In this document: one piece after another, positions 34,052 through 43,270 of the stretch | Layout: every line of letters begins with the position of its first letter | Position numbering within the stretch: position 1 is the stretch's first letter | From: Leptolyngbya sp. SIO1E4 | Lineage (GTDB): Bacteria; Cyanobacteriota; Cyanobacteriia; Phormidesmidales; Phormidesmidaceae | DNA: 64,000 nt | Reading direction: 5' to 3' | Assembly: GCA_010672825.2 (NCBI GenBank) | Contig: JAAHFU020000002.1 | Location: 1,686,001 to 1,750,000 of the forward strand | The notes under the pieces: model-generated | Told to the model about the DNA's origin: nothing | Databases searched by the model: none | The model's input: only the letters and a program-made list of their open reading frames with translations | Position numbers and translations under genes: made by a program

Positions 34052-36454
34052 ATGGTGTATCGAAAGCGGTTCCCGGTTCGGCTCGCTGCTATCTTTTTCG
34101 TCCCCCTGGGTGTTGTTCCGATAGCGAACCAGTGGGTTTCAGGCAACCCTGCATTGGCACAGTCTTTGGGAGAAAGTCCTGAGGGCTTTCCCATCCCCAA
34201 TGCTTTACCAGAAGGGACGACCCTGAAGGTAGATGGCTCCACCAGTATGCGGGTGACAAACGAAGCATTAGAAGCTCGATTCGAAGCGCAATTTCCTGAT
34301 GCTGACGTGCAACTGGATGCTAGCCGAACGGATGAGGCATTGGCGGCCCTAATAGCGGGTGAGATTGATGTCATTGCGGCAGGGCGACCGCTGACCGAGG
34401 CAGAAAAAGCGCAGGGACTGGTCGAAGTGCCGATTGAGCGAGAAAAACTCGCCATTGTTTTAGGGCCAGAAAACCCATTTGACGGCACCTTGTCCTTTGA
34501 ACAGTTCGCTCAAATTTTTCGAGGTGAAATTACAAACTGGTCTGAGGTTGGTGGCCCAGATGTTCCGATTCGATTGGTGGATCGCCCCGACTATAGCGAT
34601 ACCCGACGAGCCTTGAGCACCTACACCGTGTTTAATGAGAACCCTTTTGTCACCGGCGACACTGCTGACCCTGTCGCAACTGATGAAACTGATGCCGTGG
34701 TAGCAGCACTAGGGGCCGATGGCATTGGGTATGCGGTCGTTTCTCAAGTGATTGATCGGGAAGATGTTCGCATTCTTTCGATGCATCAAACCCTACCCGA
34801 TGACCCCCGCTATCCCTATTCGCAGTATCGTGGCTTTGTTACTCGCGAGGCAGCGAGCCCTGCTGCGCTAGCATTTTTAGGATTGGCCACGACACTGCCT
34901 GGTCAAGAAATGAGTACAGAGGCGGCGGCGGCCCCGACGGCTGAGTCTGAAATCGCTGAGTCTGAAATCGCTGAATCTGAAGCCGCTGAGTCTGACGTCG
35001 GCTCCGAAACTGCTGAGTCGGAGACTGACCCTGCAGCAGCAGATACTGAAGCAACCGCAACTCCATCCTCTGAGCTGTCTGAAGCATCAGAAGCAGAAAC
35101 TGCGCTGGTACCTGGTTCTGAATCCACCAGAGAGGTCGCGAGGGGCGGTCTCTCCGGGTGGCTGTGGCTGCTCGGGATTCCCATTTTGGGGGGGCTGTTG
35201 TGGTGGTGGTTGAAAAGGAACGGAGAAGATGAACCAGCTGCCGTTGCCGGTACCCCGACCCCCATTGCCCCTGTTGCTGAGACAGAGCCAGCGCCTCAGG
35301 TTGTGCTCACCCCTGGCACTGCTGGAGACATCACTGCAACTTGGGGAATCCCGAGCGATCGCCTGGAAGACATCAAGCGCCAGGGGGGTGAAATGCCCAT
35401 CGTGCGCCTCTATGACGTCACCGACTGCCCACCGGATGCTCCGCTGCCTGCCCCCATTAACCAGTTTGAATATGCAGAGAATGAGTCCCACTTATCTTTG
35501 CCCATTGCCGCCGATGACCGGGATTACCTGGCGGAAGTCGGGTATTTGACTGCAGACCAGCGATGGTTGCCCATGGCCAGATCCGCGCCCACAAGGATGC
35601 CTGCAGCTGGGGCAGCCCGCCCACCCTTGAGGACAGAGGGCGTTGTCCCTGAGACTGATCTGAGCGGTGCTAATACCAGCCGCATTGTATTCACCCCTCG
35701 CGCTGGGCAAATGGCTGTGGCTGCCTGGGATGTGCCAGAAGCCGCCAGGGCAGCCCTGAAAGCAGAGGGCGGGCAGGACTATCAACTGCGCATCTATGAT
35801 GTGACCGACATCAACTTAGATAAGCAGCCTCCCCATGACACCCTGATCCACGACGTGGCCGAAACAGAGCGCGATCGCGAAGTCCTGCTGCCTGTCCCCA
35901 ACCGTGATTACATTGCTGAAATTGGCTATCGTGCCGAAGATGGTGGTTGGTTTGACCTGGCCCGTTCTATCCATATTCGGCTCCCGGCTGCCTATGAGAC
36001 GACGGCGATCGCTGAGGGGTTAGGTGCCGCCGTTTCTGTTGCTACGACTCCCCCAGTGACGAGGCAGTGTGCCATTAAAACCGTCAAGGTTTCTCGTCGT
36101 GATCATGCGCTGCAGCTCAATGCTGGGCAAATAGGCCACCTCCAAACTGCGGTAGCCGTTACCCACCTGTTAGAACCCGGACTCCATATTCTGCGAATTC
36201 GAGATGGCGCGTTTAACTACAACGGACATGACGCCCATCCTGGGGAACCCTTTGTGCTGTTGTGGCTATATGGCGGCACTGTAATTAACCCAAAAACCAG
36301 GGTTCCGGTGAGTTCCACCTGGTCAACCCTAAACGGCTATGGCGATACGCTGACGCTGGAGGTGCAAGCACCCACCACGCTGTCTGCCTTCTTCCTGGAT
36401 ACGTTTCCCGACGACAATGTTGATCACGTGACCCTCTCGGTAATTCAGCTCTAA
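34052..36454 (+). CDS. PstS-like domain + membrane segment + two DUF4912 domains + shared C-terminal domain
   Basis: About 800 residues from ATG 34052 (MVYRKRFPVRLAAIFFVPLG), a good signal peptide; a TTG at 33977 would mask it. Residues 45-300 are a phosphate-binding-protein-like domain (LKVDGSTSMRVTNEALEARF, FAQIFRGEITNWSEVGGPDV). An acidic Glu/Ser/Ala repeat linker (SEIAESEIAESE) precedes a membrane helix (GWLWLLGIPILGGLLWWWLK). Two DUF4912 domains follow (TWGIPSDRLEDIKRQGG..., AWDVPEAARAALKAEGG...), then the domain also encoded at 33406. The N-terminal part would face the periplasm and the DUF4912 part the cytoplasm, or both lie outside if the first segment is cleaved. Ligand and function unknown. 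Confidence 0.8.
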   Translation: MVYRKRFPVRLAAIFFVPLGVVPIANQWVSGNPALAQSLGESPEGFPIPNALPEGTTLKVDGSTSMRVTNEALEARFEAQFPDADVQLDASRTDEALAALIAGEIDVIAAGRPLTEAEKAQGLVEVPIEREKLAIVLGPENPFDGTLSFEQFAQIFRGEITNWSEVGGPDVPIRLVDRPDYSDTRRALSTYTVFNENPFVTGDTADPVATDETDAVVAALGADGIGYAVVSQVIDREDVRILSMHQTLPDDPRYPYSQYRGFVTREAASPAALAFLGLATTLPGQEMSTEAAAAPTAESEIAESEIAESEAAESDVGSETAESETDPAAADTEATATPSSELSEASEAETALVPGSESTREVARGGLSGWLWLLGIPILGGLLWWWLKRNGEDEPAAVAGTPTPIAPVAETEPAPQVVLTPGTAGDITATWGIPSDRLEDIKRQGGEMPIVRLYDVTDCPPDAPLPAPINQFEYAENESHLSLPIAADDRDYLAEVGYLTADQRWLPMARSAPTRMPAAGAARPPLRTEGVVPETDLSGANTSRIVFTPRAGQMAVAAWDVPEAARAALKAEGGQDYQLRIYDVTDINLDKQPPHDTLIHDVAETERDREVLLPVPNRDYIAEIGYRAEDGGWFDLARSIHIRLPAAYETTAIAEGLGAAVSVATTPPVTRQCAIKTVKVSRRDHALQLNAGQIGHLQTAVAVTHLLEPGLHILRIRDGAFNYNGHDAHPGEPFVLLWLYGGTVINPKTRVPVSSTWSTLNGYGDTLTLEVQAPTTLSAFFLDTFPDDNVDHVTLSVIQL

Positions 36455-36529
36455 ACCGTTTTGATGAGGTCTGAACCTGTGGCCTCTTTCCAGAAGCTTT
36501 GCCGCTATCCGCCAAAATGGCCTGAAAAT

Positions 36530-37909
36530 TTAGGACTTCCTTGAGTTGTTGCTGTTCTGTTGTTCATTTTGGTCGTAGGCTGAGACGATTTCTTGAACTT
36601 GAACTTCCATCTGCTTGAGAAGCTGAATAATGGCCGGTAACGTTTCTGACCGAGTCGGTTTGAAATTTAAGCTCTGGCGGGCGCGATCGCGGATTTCGTT
36701 TAAGCGTCGCTGTAGCCTCTGGGCTGTATCCAAAGCATCGCGGCCCAGTTTGTCAATTTGCTGCTGTTGGTAAAACCTCAAGGCTGTGCCTCTCAACACC
36801 TGCAGGGTTGCCTCTTCACCCTCCGCATTAGGCATGACCCGAAACCGCAGGAGGATCCGCTGTTTTTCATAGAGGCGCTCGATTTCCACTTGTCTAGGTT
36901 GTTTGACCGCAACTAAAGACAGGTGAGTCAGCAGCTTAAATTCATTAATCACCCCTTGAAAGACCGTGGGGTCAATAGACTCAACAACGGCTTGTAAAAT
37001 GCCATCTTTACTCCACAAAATGCGCCCAGAATGGCTCCGCCGCTCGAAATATAGCCGACCAATCCCTTCTTCTAACACCTTACTCAGCAGTACCTGCATC
37101 AGTGCTTTCGGAGAGAGCGCCACGAGTTCGGTGTCTTCTACCTGCCGATATTGATCGCCAATCTGTAAATGTAGCGGAGCCGTTGGGCTTGCTGCCGGGG
37201 AAGGCGTTGGGCTTGCTGCTGGGGAAGGCGTTGGGCTCGCTGCCGGGGAAGACTGGGGAGCGGTATTGCGTTGAGGCCGATTCGCGGGGGATGGAGGTGG
37301 CGACGGGGCTGCGGGTTCTGCAGGTGCCTCTGGCTTATTGACCTTGACAGGGTGTGGTTTAGAGCCGATTAGCGGTTCGAGGCTTTGGGGAGGGGCTGTT
37401 TGCAGATCATCAGGAATCTCATCCGGTTGATCAACGATAAACGTGGTTTGTAAGTTCCGGTCGTTGACTGGGGGAGGAGAAGGAAGGCGAGCAGGCGGAG
37501 ACGGGGGCTCATCAGACTTCACTTCAGACTTTACTGGCGGCGGCGATGGCGGCGGTTGCTGTGCCTTGGCATTATGACTGAGATATTTAGATAGCAGATC
37601 CCGGTGCCAGTCTGACTGAATTCGCTTAAAGTCAATGGAGTAATTAATATAAGAAAGTTGTTTTTTTACATATTCAGAGGCTGTCTGGTCATCCGGATTG
37701 ACCATGCCAATTGTTAAGCGGCTACCCTCAATAAATAGAGGCAGCACCTGATAATAAAGACACGCTTCGAAAGGTAAAATGCTGTCAATTAAAACGTAAA
37801 CCTGACTCAGCTCAACCTGCTCGGGAGAAACCATTGCCTGAGCGTCCCCTGGCGCACCCTTCCCTCCCTGACGGGCTGGGGGCTTCTGATTGTCAGAAGA
37901 GCTTGGCAT
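36530..37909 (-). CDS. MshEN-like domain protein downstream of hetZ (possible PatU homologue)
   Basis: About 459 residues from ATG 37909 (MPSSSDNQKPPARQGGKGAP). An upstream extension to 38095 has no clear support. Residues 30-130 resemble the MshEN/GspE N-terminal domain (LIDSILPFEACLYYQVLPLF, GSRLTIGMVNPDD). A long Pro/Ser-rich linker includes ASPTPSPA repeats. The C-terminal domain (ELVALSPKALMQVLLSKVLE, GIGRLYFERRSHSGRILWS, then a coiled coil) completes it. In heterocystous species patU lies directly behind hetZ on the same strand, which is the basis for the PatU suggestion; I cannot confirm it by residues. Confidence 0.7.
   Translation of the reverse strand: MPSSSDNQKPPARQGGKGAPGDAQAMVSPEQVELSQVYVLIDSILPFEACLYYQVLPLFIEGSRLTIGMVNPDDQTASEYVKKQLSYINYSIDFKRIQSDWHRDLLSKYLSHNAKAQQPPPSPPPVKSEVKSDEPPSPPARLPSPPPVNDRNLQTTFIVDQPDEIPDDLQTAPPQSLEPLIGSKPHPVKVNKPEAPAEPAAPSPPPSPANRPQRNTAPQSSPAASPTPSPAASPTPSPAASPTAPLHLQIGDQYRQVEDTELVALSPKALMQVLLSKVLEEGIGRLYFERRSHSGRILWSKDGILQAVVESIDPTVFQGVINEFKLLTHLSLVAVKQPRQVEIERLYEKQRILLRFRVMPNAEGEEATLQVLRGTALRFYQQQQIDKLGRDALDTAQRLQRRLNEIRDRARQSLNFKPTRSETLPAIIQLLKQMEVQVQEIVSAYDQNEQQNSNNSRKS
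37181..37252 (-). repeat. Three 24-bp tandem repeats encoding ASPTPSPA
   Basis: GTTGGGCTTGCTGCCGGGGA plus AGGC is repeated three times with one or two changes. It lies in the linker of the MshEN-like protein and is expected to vary in copy number. Confidence 0.85.
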
Positions 37910-38303
37910 AATCGCTGAAAATAAACAACCGGAAGGGATACTTTCATAGAGCCCAATTACAGCAGATTGAGCAACCAGAATGTTCACAATTGTATTAAAA
38001 ACACATTCTGTCTTAACGCCACATTGGCATGCTGTGCCAGCTACCTTAACAGCTTCCCGTATTGCATTTATAACAGTTGCCCGGTGAGCCGACACACTTC
38101 AATTGTATTTGTATTGCAAGTACCCCGCTGCTGAGACAGTCTCCGGATGATCGTAACGCTCATGAACGCCGAAATCATGTTGAGCAATTGTCGTAAGGTA
38201 ACGGGTGAAGGCCGTAGAAGCAGAGTCATCCATAGGGGATAACGGGCACATTTTCCCCGCTCCTGCTGCAAAAAACAGCGTATTCACCCGTTTTTTACCC
38301 TAG

Positions 38304-39440
38304 TTAACTGTCGTCTGCACCCTGCCGCAGGGTTTGGGCATGTAGATAGAGCTGTGCCCATTCCCCAGTGACTTGTCTTAATTTAAGATTGCTAGCTTGA
38401 GCAATATCTTCAAAGGTATTGCCTGATTTTAACGCCTGCAAGATTTTTTGTTGCAAAGGGTTACAGTCTGCGCAGAATTGCTCCCATTGTTCAGGCAAAA
38501 GACCCAGGTTGTGCTCTTTGAGCGATGTTTTAAGCCAATTCAAGACGAGGTCTGGCTGCTCTTTTAAGGTGAAGACACGGATTGCGTGGTAGCGAATCTT
38601 TTCTCGCAGGCGATAGGCTTCTTTCGTTGAGAGGTTGAGCTGTTGGGCGATCGCCTCTTGGGTAAAGCCCTGCAAGTGGAGCTCTAACCATTGGGATGCG
38701 GTGGTGTCCAGGGTATCGGTTAAATAGTCGGCAAATTTCTGTTTGACTTGCTGGCGGAGGGTTTGTTCTTCTTCCGCTTGTTCTCTAGATTCATATTGAG
38801 CAACGGCCTCTAGATCTAGCAAACTCATGGAGGCATCAGGGTCATCGGTTGCAATTTCATCGGACACCAGCCGCACTAATTCCCCGGTTGGAATGTGGGT
38901 CATGCCTCCCCGCTGCGATCGCCGCAGATAGTTTACGAATCGGTACACCAGAAGCGGTTGATTGCGGATGGGGCGTAAGCAATATTCTTCGATAGTTGCC
39001 AGCATTAACAGGTTGCGCATCTGAGTCCGGCGCGTGCATTCGGCGATCCATGCGATTTGTTGGTTGAGATAGCGATCGCTGCGCAACATTTCTTGAATCA
39101 CTTCCTGCAAGACGTCCGTGACCGTCCGGCGGCGATCGCGACTCAGCGCAATCCACGTGCGTACCTTACTGCGGACTAAAAACAAACTGCTTAGGCGTTT
39201 GATTAACCGCTGATAGGCAATATCAGGCCCCACCGCCCAATATCGCTGCTGGAGAATTTGATAGCGGTAGTCTAATGCCTGCGTGAGCACAGTTCGTTCT
39301 GCAGAAGAGGCTGTATCAAACCGTTCAGGATTGGGCCCCATCAGCCATTGCAAAATGCTCTGACGCACGTCTTCGCTCTCTTTGGGAAGCTCGGCTGTCA
39401 GTTTAGTTGTCCATGCCTGAGTGATTGCATCCGCCGTCAT
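38304..39440 (-). CDS. hetZ: HetZ-like regulator
   Basis: A 378-residue, mostly helical protein. The central part (LSSLFLVRSKVRTWIALSRD, LNQQIAWIAECTRRTQMRNL) and the sigma-factor-like HTH (LELHLQGFTQEAIAQQLNLS then TKEAYRLREKIRYHAIRVFT) fit my recollection of HetZ. A second possible HTH lies near the C-terminus (LKSGNTFEDIAQASNLKLRQ). HetZ controls heterocyst differentiation in Anabaena and is also conserved in filaments that lack heterocysts. The following gene could be patU, which supports the call. Confidence 0.62.
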   Translation of the reverse strand: MTADAITQAWTTKLTAELPKESEDVRQSILQWLMGPNPERFDTASSAERTVLTQALDYRYQILQQRYWAVGPDIAYQRLIKRLSSLFLVRSKVRTWIALSRDRRRTVTDVLQEVIQEMLRSDRYLNQQIAWIAECTRRTQMRNLLMLATIEEYCLRPIRNQPLLVYRFVNYLRRSQRGGMTHIPTGELVRLVSDEIATDDPDASMSLLDLEAVAQYESREQAEEEQTLRQQVKQKFADYLTDTLDTTASQWLELHLQGFTQEAIAQQLNLSTKEAYRLREKIRYHAIRVFTLKEQPDLVLNWLKTSLKEHNLGLLPEQWEQFCADCNPLQQKILQALKSGNTFEDIAQASNLKLRQVTGEWAQLYLHAQTLRQGADDS

Positions 39441-39727
39441 GCTACTGCTGTTCCTTGTCCAGCCTCTAGCTGATTGTAGGGTGTATCTTCAAACAGTGCT
39501 GTCTTTCAGTCTATAAAGCTCAGGGATAGCTGAATTTTTTGGGTTTTACAGCGTAGAAGAAGGTGCGAAAAACCTGTTCAAAGGCTTTTATGATCTGCTG
39601 GGAGACCCCGAATGCCATACCTGGCACCAAAAGCCTACAGATCGAACCCCTCTTGTCAGCTTTTAGGGGCTGACGTCTCACCATAAACAATTTTTCTGGA
39701 ATCGAGTAGTTATTTTATTTATCGATA
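39441..39727. other. Intergenic region upstream of hetZ-like gene
   Basis: The region should contain the hetZ promoter on the minus strand. A weak hairpin GTCAGC...GCTGAC lies near 39656-39675, downstream of the D27-like gene start direction. I see no gene or repeat in it. Confidence 0.4.
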
Positions 39728-40384
39728 CTATTCCCGCACTTTAGGGCAAGGGCGGCTATCAGGACTGGCCATGGCACACTGGTTGACTAAACAGGGTTCT
39801 TGATAGGTTGCTTCGGTTTCCAGTGCAGGTGGAACCTGCCCAAACACCATCTCGCAACTAAAGTCTTCAAAGTTGGGGGTCATGGTGAGGGGAATGCCAA
39901 AATCCCGGGTAAAAAACTCCTGGGTTGGGAGCTTGCACATGTTGATGCACATGCCTACACAACGGCTATGCTCCAAGTAGCGGCACTGCTTAATATGAAC
40001 CCCGCTTTGCTGCTGGCGCGGCTGTCCGTTTTGATCGGGCACGGTGACCTCAATGACGTCACAAGGGCCAACCAACCACTCAAACAGGACTGTTGCAAAC
40101 CAGGCATTGAGCTCACAGACCAGTTGAGTGGGGGAAAACAGGTTTCGAGTCAGCCATAGGACTGGGGTTGGCACCAGAGACTGCAAAACAATGGCCACTA
40201 ACGCTTGCTGTTCTTGGGCATTGCGCCCTTGCATAATCTGTTTAGATAAATCAACAAACCCCTCATAGCCCTGTTGACGGGTGCCTTTCCCTAAAGCGTT
40301 CGCCATTTTACGGCTAAATAACCGAATGAACACCCGGTCAAACAGGGTGTCTTGGTAAGGCGTAGGGGTGCTGTCTAGAAGCAT
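39728..40384 (-). CDS. DUF4033 protein, D27-like carotenoid isomerase family
   Basis: About 218 residues from ATG 40384 (MLLDSTPTPYQDTLFDRVFI). The C-terminal DUF4033 signature is clear: GVHIKQCRYLEHSRCVGMCI then NMCKLPTQEFFTRDFGIPLT and MTPNFEDFSCEMVFGQVPP. Plant D27 is an iron-containing beta-carotene 9-cis/all-trans isomerase of strigolactone synthesis; cyanobacterial members are probably carotenoid isomerases. A Cys-rich tail (CLVNQCAMA, CPKVRE) follows. No carotenoid cleavage dioxygenase gene is nearby. Confidence 0.85.
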   Translation of the reverse strand: MLLDSTPTPYQDTLFDRVFIRLFSRKMANALGKGTRQQGYEGFVDLSKQIMQGRNAQEQQALVAIVLQSLVPTPVLWLTRNLFSPTQLVCELNAWFATVLFEWLVGPCDVIEVTVPDQNGQPRQQQSGVHIKQCRYLEHSRCVGMCINMCKLPTQEFFTRDFGIPLTMTPNFEDFSCEMVFGQVPPALETEATYQEPCLVNQCAMASPDSRPCPKVRE

Positions 40385-40490
40385 CGCGAAATCTGAAGAT
40401 CTTGGACACAGCGCAATTACTGTAGCGCGATCGCTCCCCTCCTGGGGCAACCCGAATGGGGATGCCCCCCGGAATCCCGGAATCTGAGGG

Positions 40491-41213
40491 CTATTCGGGC
40501 GTCAACCGGCCGTGTAGGGTGAGTTCTTGATCCTCTACCTCCATGACGACCGCTTCCCCAGAATCGGGAACATAGTCAGTGAGGGCCGTGATGTTGACCT
40601 GGTGAGTCACCATAATCACGACGCCCGGGGTTTCTTCTTGGGTGAGGAGATAGTCTTGGACAGCCGCGGTCTGGGCAGCCGTCGTGGTGTTATCGCGAAA
40701 GAAAGAATTTAAGGGTGTAAAGGGTTTCACGTCACCCAAATTCATCAGTTCCGCCGTTTCTAAACAACGACACCACTGACTCGAGAGTACCTGCCTTACG
40801 CTTACTCCCCGCTCCCGAAACACGTCGCCAATGCGCACGGCTTGTTCTCTTCCTGCCTCCGACAGGTTGCGTTGGGTGGTGCAATCGTCGAGTTGAAAAC
40901 TAGCAGGATCCCCAGTACCTGGTGCCCGGGCATGGCGCAGGAGCACGGCATAGAGCTGGTTGTCTGGCCGCCGCAATTGTTCCCAGAGTGCCGCTTCCTC
41001 TGAAGTATCTGAAGTATCTGGCGTATCTGCGAGGGGGGTATCTTCTAAGGCGGATTCAGGAGAGGGAGATGATGTTGGGGGGGCAGTCTGCTCGGGGGCT
41101 GGGTTAGTGGTGCAGCCCATCAGACAAACCATGAGGGCTATGCCGACTGCCCGTAAAAGTGGAGTTTGCAGAAATAGAGAATTTTTCTGGAGTCGCTGTG
41201 TTGAGGTCATCTT
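40491..41213 (-). CDS. Secreted histidine phosphatase family lipoprotein
   Basis: About 240 residues from ATG 41213 (MTSTQRLQKN); a start at 41228 adds five residues. The N-terminus has a membrane segment ending in a lipobox (ALMVCLMGC) and a Ser/Pro/Thr-rich linker. The phosphatase core holds LLRHARAPGTGDP with catalytic RHA, LSEAGREQAVRIGDVFRERG, LSSQWCRCLETA, and VIMVTHQVNITALT with the second His. The usual RHG is RHA here, which is common in the branch. Substrate unknown. Confidence 0.85.
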   Translation of the reverse strand, partial: KMTSTQRLQKNSLFLQTPLLRAVGIALMVCLMGCTTNPAPEQTAPPTSSPSPESALEDTPLADTPDTSDTSEEAALWEQLRRPDNQLYAVLLRHARAPGTGDPASFQLDDCTTQRNLSEAGREQAVRIGDVFRERGVSVRQVLSSQWCRCLETAELMNLGDVKPFTPLNSFFRDNTTTAAQTAAVQDYLLTQEETPGVVIMVTHQVNITALTDYVPDSGEAVVMEVEDQELTLHGRLTPE

Positions 41214-41411
41214 AAACAGGGGTTTCAAACAGCATTGCCCTCAGTTTGACAAACCCACAACGGAAACGACAAACTACCCAGGGTGCCAGCGTTAGGGACG
41301 ACCAATAGCGCTCAATGCCCCACTCTGCCTGCCTTTGGGAGCACTCAGCGTGCTATGGAAATTGGCATCGCGATCGCCATTCTAGGCAGTGCTATGGCGG
41401 TTTGATGCAGA

Positions 41412-41494
41412 TATAGCGCTATTCAGTTCAATCCAGTACGGTTGGGTGAAGACAGGGTCTAGGGTTTGGGGTCTAGGGTGTCCTTGATCTAAAT
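41412..41494. repeat. Dispersed repeat family 1, copy 4
   Basis: Begins TATAGCGCTATTCAGTTC, contains AGACAGGGTCTAGGGTTTGG and GGTGTCCTTGATC. Its right end runs into the stop of the TSUP gene, so the terminal GCTATA is missing. Confidence 0.7.
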
Positions 41495-42202
41495 CCACAG
41501 CAGCATGCCGAAAATGATCAGCAGACCTGAGAGCAAAGCCTGAAACCGTTCAACGGGTAATTGCTGGTTGATCCATCCGCCGATCGCGATCGCCACCAAA
41601 ATCCCTGGTAAAGATAAACCATACAGCTGAAAAATTTTTAGATTCCACAACCCGGCAACAGCGTGGCTGACGACAATGCCAAGTCCCGTGGGCATAAAAT
41701 AGCTCTGCAATGTGGCCCGAAACTGTGCTGGTAGCCACCGACGCATTTCTCCATACACCACGATGAGTGGGCCGTTGGTGTTGTATGCCCCCCCCAGGAT
41801 GCCAGCCACGAATCCGAACGGAAAGGCCCATAGGGCAGAGTCCAGCTTGGCCAGCTGTAGGTTTGCTAACCGGTAGAGCCCAAACGCGATCATAAAAATG
41901 CCCAGGGGCCGGGTGATCAGGGTGCCAGGCAAAACTTTGACCAGCAGTACTCCGATAGGGATTCCCATCAATGTGGTGCACACTAGCCGCCATGACGAAG
42001 CAAATTCAACCCGTTGCCAGTTTCGAGCCAAGATCACCGTTGCAATGGTGGGGCCGACCAGCCCAAACAGAGGAATGGCCGTCTGTAACCCCAGCAGCAG
42101 CGTCAGTAGGGGCATGGCAAATAGGGCATTGCCAAAACCAAACGTAGACGAAATTAGAGTAGCCGCAAAAAGAATCAAAGCGGTTAAGAGGGATTCAGTC
42201 AT
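41489..42202 (-). CDS. TauE/SafE (TSUP) family membrane transporter
   Basis: A 237-residue protein with about eight hydrophobic segments. The N-terminus ALILFAATLISSTFGFGNAL and the second half FPFGFVAGILGGAYNTNGPL show the two TSUP half-motifs (FGFG, GGAYNTNGP). The family moves anions such as sulfite, taurine products or organosulfonates. It is divergent from a LysR regulator at 42265, with 62 bp between, so LysR control is likely. Confidence 0.9.
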   Translation of the reverse strand: MTESLLTALILFAATLISSTFGFGNALFAMPLLTLLLGLQTAIPLFGLVGPTIATVILARNWQRVEFASSWRLVCTTLMGIPIGVLLVKVLPGTLITRPLGIFMIAFGLYRLANLQLAKLDSALWAFPFGFVAGILGGAYNTNGPLIVVYGEMRRWLPAQFRATLQSYFMPTGLGIVVSHAVAGLWNLKIFQLYGLSLPGILVAIAIGGWINQQLPVERFQALLSGLLIIFGMLLWI

Positions 42203-42264
42203 CTATAGTTCTGCAAAAGTCCCGTCTATTATTAGAGGGTGAAAACAGGGTCAGGAAAACCAGT

Positions 42265-43188
42265 ATGGGTGACATCAATCCCTATCGGCTTAAAATTTCA
42301 CAGCTGCGAGCGCTGGTGACCATCACCGATGCCGGTACCTTTAGCGATGCAGCGCTGCAGCTCGATCTATCGCAATCCGCCGTGAGTCACGCGATCGCCA
42401 CCCTGGAAGAAGAATTGGGGGTCGTGTTGTTAAATCGGGGGCGTCAGGGCGCGGTGTTAACCCCGTTAGGAGAACAGGTCACCGCAGAGGCACGGGCCAT
42501 TCTCAACTCTTTAGAGACCATTGGCCGCCAGGCCCAACAAGCACGGGGGCTGCAGCAGGGAAAAGTGCGCATTGCTGGATTCCGCAGTGTCGCCACCCAT
42601 GTTTTGCCAGAGGTGATCCACCAGTTTCGCGATCGCTATCCGAGTGTGCAGGTCAAAATCGATGAGTATCAGCATTATCAGCAGGTGGAGAATGAAGTGC
42701 GCCAGGGTCGAGCTGACATTGGCTTTACCTACCTACCCACTAGCGATGAGTTTGAAGCTTGGGAACTGATGCGCGATGATTACATGCTGCTGTTACCCCC
42801 CCAGGATGACGCCAGCGCGATTCCGACCAATTGGGAAAGCTTAATTCGCCACCCCCTCATCCTGACGCCGCCCGGGGATGGGTGCCGCGATATGATTGGC
42901 CGTTATTTTGAAGAGGCTGGCTATACTGTCAACCCCGCTTATGAGGTGCGGGAAGATTCTACGATTCTCAGCATGGTGCAGCAAGGGTTAGGGGCCGCGA
43001 TCTTGGCTCGGCTAGCGGCAGAGCCGATTCCGTCAGAACTCACCGTCGCTAAGTTGCCTGTCCCCATGGAGCGGGTGATTGGCGTGATTTACTTGGCAGA
43101 GGCCCTGCTCCCCCCACCGGTTTATGCCTTTATGGACACCCTCAAGCAGGTTTGGCAACAGTCGAATAATGTGATGCAACCCGCCTAA
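42265..43188 (+). CDS. LysR-family transcriptional regulator
   Basis: A 307-residue regulator. The N-terminal HTH is FSDAALQLDLSQSAVSHAIA then TLEEELGVVLLNRGRQGAVL. The effector domain (VRIAGFRSVATHVLPEVIHQ, GRADIGFTYLP) is complete. Divergent from the TSUP transporter, which is its probable target, with binding in the shared 62-bp region. Confidence 0.93.
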   Translation: MGDINPYRLKISQLRALVTITDAGTFSDAALQLDLSQSAVSHAIATLEEELGVVLLNRGRQGAVLTPLGEQVTAEARAILNSLETIGRQAQQARGLQQGKVRIAGFRSVATHVLPEVIHQFRDRYPSVQVKIDEYQHYQQVENEVRQGRADIGFTYLPTSDEFEAWELMRDDYMLLLPPQDDASAIPTNWESLIRHPLILTPPGDGCRDMIGRYFEEAGYTVNPAYEVREDSTILSMVQQGLGAAILARLAAEPIPSELTVAKLPVPMERVIGVIYLAEALLPPPVYAFMDTLKQVWQQSNNVMQPA

Positions 43189-43270
43189 CCCATGAACGCT
43201 CTGGTAGAAATGACCCCAATCCAGGATGATAGGGAAATACCAAGACGTGGTTTGGGGCAACACGAGCAGC

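Noticed and set aside
37181..37252. 24-bp repeats as a CRISPR or regulatory iteron array
   Set aside because: They encode an in-frame ASPTPSPA linker and have no spacers.
38068..38303. Small minus-strand frames between the hetZ-like gene and its neighbour
   Set aside because: Short, without ribosome-binding site or recognisable sequence.
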